57,851 bases of DNA from positions 1 through 57,851 of the forward strand of contig CAYSSJ010000019.1 in the NCBI GenBank assembly GCA_964433675.1. The letters are read 5' to 3'. The notes beneath the pieces were generated by a model, which did no database searches, had not been told where the DNA came from, and was given only the letters and a program-made list of their open reading frames with translations. Below, piece by piece: positions 50,927-57,851 of this stretch. Made by a program: the position numbers and the translations under genes. Within the stretch, counting starts at the first letter, position 1; each line of letters starts with the position of its first letter. Origin of the DNA: CAYSSJ01 sp964433675. Lineage in GTDB: Bacteria > Cloacimonadota > Cloacimonadia > Cloacimonadales > TCS61.

Positions 50927-53374
50927 TCAGCGGATAAGCGCTATTTTCCCTCGCGCAATTTCACCATCGTTAGTGGAGATCACATAGAAATACAATCCGG
51001 AACCGCATTTTCTTCCGGCTGCGTTTCTCCCGTCCCAACTGAACTCCTGATAAACATCTTTTTCCATAGTTATCACCAAATCACCATTCAGATCATAAAT
51101 CGTGCAGGTGGTATCACCGGCCGGCATCGTCTGAGCGTTTCGATTCTCAAATCTCACCACCTCACCTTTTTCCGGATAAAACGGATTGGGAAATGCTACG
51201 ACATCATGCAATCGGGTAACTATATTCATATGGGGGTCAATCCCGATCTCTACAGAATTCAACCCTTCTACCGTACCTATATATAATATGCCCGAATACT
51301 CGTCATATTCGAACGAAGTAACATGATTAGCCAGTAGTGGTGAGTTTTCTTTGTTGTAGGTAGTAAAAGTATCTTCCTCAGGATTATAGATAGTGAAGCC
51401 ATTACCATGCGAACCAACCCAGATCTGACCGAACGGATCTACGAAAAGTGTTGTGGGATAAGTGGGAACCGAGGCAAATAGTCGCTCTTGACCGACGACA
51501 TAGTAGAATTCGGGTATGGGATGATCCTCGCTATAAAACCATGCTCCTTCATGCCACACTTTTTTCTTGATGTTAGTTCCATAAATATGCCATTTTTCTT
51601 CACCAAACATACGATTGTAACCATACATCAGCAAGCCTTCGGAAGTGGCAAACCAGATCTCTGTGCCATAATCAGTCTCCCTGCTGGTGATGTCGAACAC
51701 TTCGGAAGCCGAGATAGGAGCTGTACTAGGCATATCTACCCAACCAAATCCACCATAAAACGGATAACTATCAATATCATCCCATAGCAAAATACCGTGA
51801 TATCGCGTACCAAGATAAACCTTGTTCTCGACAAAATGGATATCTATTATATCCGATTCATAATCAACTCCTGATAGAGAGGGATCATATAGATGAAATG
51901 AGTGTAGAATATCAAATCCTTGTGACAAAATATTTACATAAAATGGATAAATCGATATCCAGATCGTTTCAGCGGGACCCGATCTGGCAAATGCACTATA
52001 GTTCATATTCTGCTCCGTTACCGGAGGAGTACCAAAATCTATGCTATCCCATTGCCAGTTAGACTGATTATCATCCAAAATGGAAGCAACGCTGCCATGC
52101 CAGGAAACAAACCATTTTCTATTCAAAGTATCTATACCGATATCATAAATCGCATACGTGCTTAAAGGCGAAGTGGGTCTGAATTTGGTAATCCAATTAG
52201 TCCCGTCATAACGCGATATTCCACCTCTCCCCCTAGATGAGATACCTCCTCTAATACCATCACCGACCCAAAGGATACCGTTGTGGTCTATTTTCATATT
52301 GCTAACGAAATTTGAGGCTATGCAATTCTCTTTAACTTTATTTATCCATTGATAAGTATCTGTGCCATCAAAATATTGAAATCCATCTCCCCAAGTATAA
52401 GCTACAAACTCAGAATCGATCTCGGCAAACCCTTTCACCGGTGCATACGAAAGCCCGAGTTCGCCTGGAAGCCACTCTATCTGAATTTCGTTCGGGTAGA
52501 TCAAACTGATAGAATAATTGGTCTTCGGATCGGCTACTACATTCAGAGTTGCTTCGTTCCACTCGCCATAACTTAGCCATAGCCTACCATCAGAACTGTA
52601 ATATGCATCCAATATAGTATTATCCTCATTAAAACGTCTCCACGTATCGGGATCGGACATATCCATAGAGGTAGTTACCAGCACGCCTTTTTTGGTAGCG
52701 ATTGCCAGATTGTCTTCATGAACGCTAAGAGAAGTAATCTCCGAATTTAACAGTGGCGAATTTGACTCATCTATACTTGCCCAAGCTGTCTGCAGATTCA
52801 ATGAATCCAGATGAACATAGCTCAAACCCTCATCCGTACCACAATAGAGATAATCATTTTTGACAGCTAGAGAAGAAACTGTGTTTGAGATCAAGCCGGT
52901 ATCGCTGGTGATATTATACAGCAGTATCGGGATCGGCAAAATCTCTTCTTCGATAAATACGCTCAATCCATGATCCGTAGCTACCATAATATACTCTTCA
53001 TAACGGATCATATCGCGGATCGTCAGAGATTGTAAGCCGGTAATTTCGGTGAGCGGTGTTTTGAAGGTGAGTCCATCCCACCTTTCGATGCCGGAAGCGA
53101 AACTGCCTATCATCAAATAGTCGGTTTGCTCATCATACAAGAGAGAAATAAGATGATTTTCTGCCATACCATCATTGACGGTTAATGTCTTAATAAAAGC
53201 ACCGGATGATTTATCGTACACATTCAAGCCACCCCAGGTTACCACATATATGTGCTCATCATCATCCACTACATCGTAAATATGTGTGGTGTTTGTATAA
53301 AGATCCCAGTTTCTAAGCGCAAATAGTGGCACCATAAGAAGGATCAGCGTTACAAGCATTATAAAACGTCTCAT
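50927..53374 (-). CDS. Secreted two-component-regulator-propeller protein with T9SS sorting domain
   Basis: 815 residues with a signal peptide (MRRFIMLVTLILLMVPLFA). Many Reg_prop-type beta-propeller blades follow, for example DDDEHIYVVTWGGLNVYD, DYLYCGTDEGLSYV, GILWVGDGIRGG, GQIWVGSHGNGFTIYN. A FlgD-like/T9SS sorting domain closes it (FPNPFYPEKGEVV, FSWDGRNAAGRKCGSGLYFY, KIALIR). There is no kinase or DNA-binding domain, so this is not a classical hybrid regulator. It is set inside the polysaccharide operon, which suggests a surface role such as glycan binding, but no function is known. Confidence 0.82.
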   Translation of the reverse strand: MRRFIMLVTLILLMVPLFALRNWDLYTNTTHIYDVVDDDEHIYVVTWGGLNVYDKSSGAFIKTLTVNDGMAENHLISLLYDEQTDYLMIGSFASGIERWDGLTFKTPLTEITGLQSLTIRDMIRYEEYIMVATDHGLSVFIEEEILPIPILLYNITSDTGLISNTVSSLAVKNDYLYCGTDEGLSYVHLDSLNLQTAWASIDESNSPLLNSEITSLSVHEDNLAIATKKGVLVTTSMDMSDPDTWRRFNEDNTILDAYYSSDGRLWLSYGEWNEATLNVVADPKTNYSISLIYPNEIQIEWLPGELGLSYAPVKGFAEIDSEFVAYTWGDGFQYFDGTDTYQWINKVKENCIASNFVSNMKIDHNGILWVGDGIRGGISSRGRGGISRYDGTNWITKFRPTSPLSTYAIYDIGIDTLNRKWFVSWHGSVASILDDNQSNWQWDSIDFGTPPVTEQNMNYSAFARSGPAETIWISIYPFYVNILSQGFDILHSFHLYDPSLSGVDYESDIIDIHFVENKVYLGTRYHGILLWDDIDSYPFYGGFGWVDMPSTAPISASEVFDITSRETDYGTEIWFATSEGLLMYGYNRMFGEEKWHIYGTNIKKKVWHEGAWFYSEDHPIPEFYYVVGQERLFASVPTYPTTLFVDPFGQIWVGSHGNGFTIYNPEEDTFTTYNKENSPLLANHVTSFEYDEYSGILYIGTVEGLNSVEIGIDPHMNIVTRLHDVVAFPNPFYPEKGEVVRFENRNAQTMPAGDTTCTIYDLNGDLVITMEKDVYQEFSWDGRNAAGRKCGSGLYFYVISTNDGEIARGKIALIR

Positions 53375-53398
53375 CTGTTACTCCTCTTATTATTTGAG

Positions 53399-54478
53399 TT
53401 ATAATTCATAAAGCCTTTTATATTCGTCAACGCATTTTTTTATGGAGAATTTTTTTTGGACGATTTCCCTCGATCTTCTACCCCATTTTTGTAGCTTTTC
53501 CCTATCTTCTGTAATGCTTGCCAAAGTCTCTTTCAGCTTATCAAGAGCATCGATTGGAAGGAGTACTCCGTTCTCTTCACTTACCAACTCATTATTCCCT
53601 TTGATATCGGAAGCGACAATCGGTAATCCGGCTGCCATAGCTTCCAAGATAGATAGAGGTAGCCCTTCCCAGCGTGAGAAAAGCAGAAAAAGATCGAATC
53701 GGCAGAGCCAATCTTCGGTGTTTCTCTGCCAACCCGGAAGCTCGATTCTATCATCCACATTGGCTTCGGATACCATCGCTCTGCATCTATCGAGCAATTC
53801 TCCATCTCCCAAAAATACGAATTTTAGCTCATTATTACGCTTGCATACCTCTATAGCAGCTTTGATAACATTGATGCTGTTCTTCTGCTTACAAAAGCGT
53901 CCTATACTTCCGATAGTAAAAGTTTCGTCTTTAGATTCCTTTTTTTGACAATCAATTAGTTGGACACCGTTATAAATAGTGAAAGCTTTGACTGCTGGCA
54001 CGATCCTTTTATCGATCGCCATCTGACGTTCGAACTGATTGACGAATACCATCTGATCGCAAAATTTAGCGGCAAACCGTTCCAGTTTCATATAAAAAAA
54101 CCGTACCAATGGGTGTTGAAAATCATGAAACGGGAAGCCATGCACAGTATGGATGATCTTGGGTATCCCGGCTAATCGGGCAGCTATCCTTCCCAAAAAC
54201 CCCGTTTTAGCCGAATGAGTATGAACTATGTCGTACTTACCTTTTTTACACACTCGATAGATATCGTACAAAGCTTTGATATCCAAAATCGAGAGCTCCC
54301 GTCTGAGTGAAGTTATCCTCTGGTGCTTACATCCCAAATTTTTTATTGTGGAAGCCAAAGGCTCACCTGGTAGAGACAAAACTTCAAACTCGTGTTCAGG
54401 CATGTTTTTTATCAGGCGAAGCATAACGATTTGAGCACCGTAAAGCAATGGTAAGAGTTGAATTTGCAGGATCTTCAC
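53399..54478 (-). CDS. GT4-family glycosyltransferase
   Basis: 359 residues. The N-terminal domain has LLPLLYGAQIVMLRLIKNMPEHEFEV and the HTHSAKTGFLGRIAARLAG motif typical of WcaL/RfaB-like GT4 enzymes. The donor domain has GSIGRFCKQKN and RWEGLPLSILEAMAAGLPIVAS, then GNNELV. It is probably responsible for one sugar of the repeat unit. Start overlaps the preceding GT4 gene by 4 bases. Confidence 0.9.
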   Translation of the reverse strand: MKILQIQLLPLLYGAQIVMLRLIKNMPEHEFEVLSLPGEPLASTIKNLGCKHQRITSLRRELSILDIKALYDIYRVCKKGKYDIVHTHSAKTGFLGRIAARLAGIPKIIHTVHGFPFHDFQHPLVRFFYMKLERFAAKFCDQMVFVNQFERQMAIDKRIVPAVKAFTIYNGVQLIDCQKKESKDETFTIGSIGRFCKQKNSINVIKAAIEVCKRNNELKFVFLGDGELLDRCRAMVSEANVDDRIELPGWQRNTEDWLCRFDLFLLFSRWEGLPLSILEAMAAGLPIVASDIKGNNELVSEENGVLLPIDALDKLKETLASITEDREKLQKWGRRSREIVQKKFSIKKCVDEYKRLYEL

Positions 54479-55755
54479 TTTTGCCCCTTATCCGGTATGG
54501 ACAAATCGGATAGCTTATCGATCAATTTGTTCGTCTGACCTTCTCTGGAATAGTAGTCGTTGAATTCATATCGTTTAATTGCACCGCTTTTAATATTCTC
54601 ATACATATTCATAAGCAACTCGATAATTTCATTTTCAGCTTCCATCGGACAGATATACTCATGACCGTTTTGTCTGAGGATGTCAGCCGCTTCTCCCTCA
54701 GGTGGTATCATGGCTAGGATCGGTTTCTGAGAGCGCATGTATTCCATCAATTTACCCGGGATTATTCCGCGACCACGATAGGAAGCGATAAAAAGCAGTA
54801 ACGCATCGCTCTGAAGTATTTTCGGAATGACCTCTTCATGTGGGATCTGAGGTATGATCTTGATCCATTTTTGCAACTCGGGTGCCTGAAGCTCCGCAAG
54901 TGTTTCCCGATAATAATTTCCGATAAAAGTAAATCTAACATCTTCTGGCAGCATATCTTTTGTTATCATGATTTTGAGAGCGGAACATAAATGCTTTACA
55001 GATTGAAGTCCATAGAAATTGCCGGTATAAACGAATTCGATAACTTTATTTTTCGGTTCTGCCACATCCACCTGGGAAAAATCATCTTCATCATAGCCAT
55101 TATACATCACCACAAACTTCTTTCTATCTACATCCCGATAGTGTTTGATCAATTCAGCTGCCATAGTTTTCGAGGCAGTCGTAACTATTCTCGCTTTTTT
55201 CAGATACTTTTTCTCCCAGATTTTCGCCAATTTCTTGTGCAGAGGAGTGAGAAAGGATATATATGGATGCAGCGTCCAATGATCCCTGAAATCTACTATA
55301 AGCGGAAGATCGGCAAACTTACCTATCTTATAAGCAGCAATACCGGAAGAAAATGGACCCATCGTCACCATCACACAGTCATATTTCTTCTGCCTTACCA
55401 ATTGCTTCGCTTTTGTAAATGCCATCACATTCCAACCGATCTTCTCGTCCAAGGGAAAAGCCTGTCGGATCAAATTTTTTATCAGCTCCGGTGTTTTGAA
55501 GTATATCTTGTTTTTCGCCTCAGATTTCGTTTTACCCAAAAAGTACATGAGATCGAGCGAGGCAGTTCGAACCACAGCGGTTGCTCTGCTCTCTGCCAGC
55601 AGTTTCTTATCATAGGAGTGGAACATCAGGTCTTTGACGGTGACTACATCTACTTCCCAGCCATGCTTGTGTAAGTATTTGATCATTTTGATCGGACGCT
55701 GAACACCTGCACCACTCAAAGGTGGATAGAAATAGGCAAACAGTAGCATTCTCAT
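54475..55755 (-). CDS. GT4-family glycosyltransferase (WbuB-like)
   Basis: 426 residues. It starts MRMLLFAYFYPPLSGAGVQR, the usual opening of WbuB-type GT4 enzymes, with an N-terminal domain of about 210 residues that includes IVDFRDHWTLHPY and a YNGYDEDDF hinge. The donor domain contains VYTGNFYGLQSVKHL and GIIPGKLMEYMRSQKPILAM. It overlaps both neighbours by 4 bases. Confidence 0.88.
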   Translation of the reverse strand: MRMLLFAYFYPPLSGAGVQRPIKMIKYLHKHGWEVDVVTVKDLMFHSYDKKLLAESRATAVVRTASLDLMYFLGKTKSEAKNKIYFKTPELIKNLIRQAFPLDEKIGWNVMAFTKAKQLVRQKKYDCVMVTMGPFSSGIAAYKIGKFADLPLIVDFRDHWTLHPYISFLTPLHKKLAKIWEKKYLKKARIVTTASKTMAAELIKHYRDVDRKKFVVMYNGYDEDDFSQVDVAEPKNKVIEFVYTGNFYGLQSVKHLCSALKIMITKDMLPEDVRFTFIGNYYRETLAELQAPELQKWIKIIPQIPHEEVIPKILQSDALLLFIASYRGRGIIPGKLMEYMRSQKPILAMIPPEGEAADILRQNGHEYICPMEAENEIIELLMNMYENIKSGAIKRYEFNDYYSREGQTNKLIDKLSDLSIPDKGQK

Positions 55756-57584
55756 TCTTGCACTTCCTCTTCTTTCGTCTCTTGTTCGGCAGTAGGCTGC
55801 AACCGGATGCGTACTTTTAGATCGGTACTCACATTTTGAAAGATGATCTTTTTATTTTTGACCGTTATCTTTGTCTTATCTATGGAATAAACTTGGTCAT
55901 CACCATAATAAGAAAGCACTAACTGCTGCTCATCTGTGTGGTTATTCATATTTGATATACGTGGGATGAGATCCTTCCCAATCAAGCGTAGAGTGAAACA
56001 ATCCAATCTATGTGGGAAATGCACTACAGCTTCGTTCTGCTTCTCTTCTATTATCACAGCTTCACGCTTTTTCCACCAGGTGGCAATATTGGAAAAAGTG
56101 TCCAAATAACAACTCGCTCTTTTCAGTTTCTTAAGCATGTTGTCATATAATTCATCACTATAGGGTAATTCATGAAAATTCGACACTGAAAAATTCAAGC
56201 CGATAAAGGCATTATGTTTTTCTGCAGCCTCTATCAACTCGCCTACTATCGCTGTCGCATCTTCGAAACTAACTTTCTTTATAGAAGATAAGATTAGAGA
56301 GTCATCATCGAAACTGACCGGTAATTCCAGACAATTCTTCTTACTGAAATAACCACCTAGTTTCCTGTATGAATAATAAGGATATCCGATGCCGTTTTTG
56401 AACCCGTTTTGGTCCGGAATTTTGATAGTGGAGTCGTAGTGAAAACCATAATTGTTATGATAACTCTCGGTAAACTTGTGGTCGAAAGCATAATGATTGT
56501 GCCTCACACCGATATTATTATTCGGGACGATCTTTTCCAACGACTGTTGTTCTTTGCCCAAATTATCCGCTTTAGACGATTTTTGGGTCGCCAAGAGAGC
56601 GATTTCATCTCCCACTTCCTGTTGTTTTTTCATCTCTTCTATCACATCAGAATCAGAAATATCATAATCCACACCATCTGGTTTCTCCTGCTCTACTCCC
56701 CAAAAGAAAGTGGAGTGAACTTCGTGCTTATTCTCAATCGCATAAATGGTATCGAAAGTCCAATACTCCTCTATATTTGTGATTATGTAGCGGATCTTAC
56801 TCATTAGATTGCTAAACAGATGTTTGAATTTGTAAAACATGAGCAAGTCGGTGAGGGTAGTTCTGAAGATATCCTTCACACTCCATTTTTGCAGTCTGTT
56901 TACATTATGAGATAATCCTGCGGCAAAATTCTCTGCTCGTGGCCAGAGCTCTTTTTTTAGTACGAAGCTGTCCTTCTGTTTTTTTACCAAATCGATAATT
57001 ACATTGTCCAGAATCCAGAACAAACGGTTTACATACGGATAATCTACATATTTTGCAAACAAAGTTTCCGTTTCGATATCAGCTTCTCCGGAGAGCGATC
57101 TATCCTCGTTCAGCTTATCTTCCAAACAAGCCAGATGAAAGAACACATTGGCAATGAGATCGAAGCTAAACTTGGCATAACGGAGATCACTATCTTTCTT
57201 TTTGAAGTAGAGCACCGGATGTTGCGGTTTATCGCTGGTGATCAAAGGAATAGCTGAGTCCAGATCGACTGACTTGATCGCCTTCCTTAGTAGTTCACGA
57301 TCTATTTGACCTGATTTGAAAGGATTATCATCATTGGGCACTAATTTGTAGATAAAGCTTTCGGCCGGGATCTTTATCTTGATATTCTGCAGATTATAGA
57401 TGTTCAGCTTGGATTCGATCTTTGGCAAATCGCCATATAAGAGGATGATGTCGTTCTCGTTTATCTCCTGATGATCAGAGACTATCCTGTACTCATAACC
57501 GATAGTTTTCATGATAGAGTCTAGCGAATAAACTATCATGTTCTGATACTTGATAAAACTATTGTCTATACATACAGCAATCAT
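55752..57584 (-). CDS. Large NodB/DUF7033-like polysaccharide deacetylase-family protein
   Basis: 610 residues, first gene of the surface operon (GAGGATCG before the ATG). The N-terminal 220 residues or so (YEYRIVSDHQEINENDIILLYGD ... FFHLACLEDK) resemble the DUF7033-type domain found ahead of deacetylase domains in cell-surface glycan clusters. The C-terminal NodB-like part is divergent: STFFWGVE, a VRHNHYAFD histidine motif and LELPVSF are recognisable, while the motif-1 aspartates are uncertain. The last 70 residues form a beta-rich domain with an acidic tail. Catalytic activity is not certain. Confidence 0.65.
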   Translation of the reverse strand: MIAVCIDNSFIKYQNMIVYSLDSIMKTIGYEYRIVSDHQEINENDIILLYGDLPKIESKLNIYNLQNIKIKIPAESFIYKLVPNDDNPFKSGQIDRELLRKAIKSVDLDSAIPLITSDKPQHPVLYFKKKDSDLRYAKFSFDLIANVFFHLACLEDKLNEDRSLSGEADIETETLFAKYVDYPYVNRLFWILDNVIIDLVKKQKDSFVLKKELWPRAENFAAGLSHNVNRLQKWSVKDIFRTTLTDLLMFYKFKHLFSNLMSKIRYIITNIEEYWTFDTIYAIENKHEVHSTFFWGVEQEKPDGVDYDISDSDVIEEMKKQQEVGDEIALLATQKSSKADNLGKEQQSLEKIVPNNNIGVRHNHYAFDHKFTESYHNNYGFHYDSTIKIPDQNGFKNGIGYPYYSYRKLGGYFSKKNCLELPVSFDDDSLILSSIKKVSFEDATAIVGELIEAAEKHNAFIGLNFSVSNFHELPYSDELYDNMLKKLKRASCYLDTFSNIATWWKKREAVIIEEKQNEAVVHFPHRLDCFTLRLIGKDLIPRISNMNNHTDEQQLVLSYYGDDQVYSIDKTKITVKNKKIIFQNVSTDLKVRIRLQPTAEQETKEEEVQE

Positions 57585-57800
57585 CGATCCTCATATCATT
57601 CTTTTTTTTTAATCATCTCTTCATTCAGCCTTCTTTTTGTCAACCTGCATTTGCATATCAGCCAAAAGTTTTTCTTCTCTTTCTGTAAGGATAGTATCGA
57701 GTTTTTCATATAGGAATCTTCTATCTCTTTGAATTTATTATGCTACTGCAGAAATGGTTTGACAGTTAACCTACCCGAAATTGATTTGCAAAAGCAAAGT
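57585..57800. promoter_or_regulatory. Divergent intergenic region with candidate promoters
   Basis: No gene is seen. Toward the surface operon (minus strand) there is TTGACA at 57643-57638, 54 bases before the start codon. Toward the tRNA-Lys (plus strand) TTTGACA at 57758-57764 is followed, nineteen bases after TTTG, by TTGATTTG (57781-57788). The second pair fits the Bacteroidota-like TTTG-N19-TAnnTTTG layout with one mismatch and places the start of transcription just before the tRNA. Confidence 0.4.

Positions 57801-57851
<51 letters not shown>

Noticed and set aside
54991..55674. Long plus-strand open frame of 227 codons inside the minus-strand glycosyltransferase
   Set aside because: It is antisense to a clear GT4 gene, and its translation has no recognisable domain. 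It is a shadow frame.

Overview
The window looks like the chromosome of a strict anaerobe of the FCB group, most likely Candidatus Cloacimonadota or a close relative. This placement is an inference. It rests on T9SS/FlgD-type C-terminal sorting domains (NPFNP motifs) on secreted proteins, a multi-subunit NAD-linked [FeFe]-hydrogenase with its own maturases, a formate dehydrogenase, a bTHX ribosomal protein and moderately AT-rich DNA. No phage, insertion sequence or CRISPR array was seen.

Region 1 (1-13438): repeat-like intergenic DNA, the bTHX gene, then a co-directional run coding for DsbD, four exported or anchored thioredoxin-fold proteins, an outer-membrane barrel and large secreted proteins with PKD, beta-helix and sorting modules. 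One of these is an M6 metalloprotease. This looks like an extracytoplasmic thiol-redox and secretion cluster. Region 2 (13533-17194): ornithine carbamoyltransferase, a PAP2 phosphatase, an AMP-forming acyl ligase behind a perfect CRP/FNR-like palindrome, and a small zinc-ribbon protein.

Region 3 (17461-34650): a long hydrogenase/formate dehydrogenase operon. Small regulatory-type genes come first (two DRTGG proteins, two GHKL ATPases, a sensor-like [FeFe]-hydrogenase homologue, a PHP phosphoesterase). NuoE, an HndB-like protein, NuoF, a second NuoE-NuoF pair, catalytic HydA, a TM1266-type regulator, the maturases HydG-HydE-HydF and a NuoG-fused formate dehydrogenase follow. The products should interconvert H2, NAD(H), ferredoxin and formate/CO2.

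Region 4 (34699-40540): a ferritin-like gene, a tRNA-Sec gene, selA and selB, with selD, a DUF3343 gene and yedF converging from the other strand. This holds the main discovery. The tRNA has the body of a tRNA-Sec (long variable arm, 4-nt D loop, G73), but its anticodon is GCA, which reads cysteine codons, instead of UCA. The usual Sec positions of the two local selenoprotein candidates, FdhA (residue 352) and SelD (residue 16), are both TGC. Each TGC is followed at SECIS distance by a strong hairpin with G in the first or second loop position; the FdhA loop is GGUCU, at the same codon offset as in the E. coli fdhF SECIS. UGA is an ordinary stop throughout. The simplest reading is that selenocysteine is inserted here at SECIS-marked UGC cysteine codons.

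Region 5 (40759-44844): methylthioribose-1-phosphate isomerase with a class II aldolase (5'-methylthioadenosine salvage or DHAP-shunt type), a patatin-like lipase, a small unknown protein and an amidohydrolase. Region 6 (44893-57584, minus strand): a tightly overlapping cell-surface polysaccharide operon with two NodB-like proteins, four GT4 glycosyltransferases, a flippase, a secreted beta-propeller protein and an AroB-family cyclase. A tRNA-Lys(CTT) is cut by the right edge.
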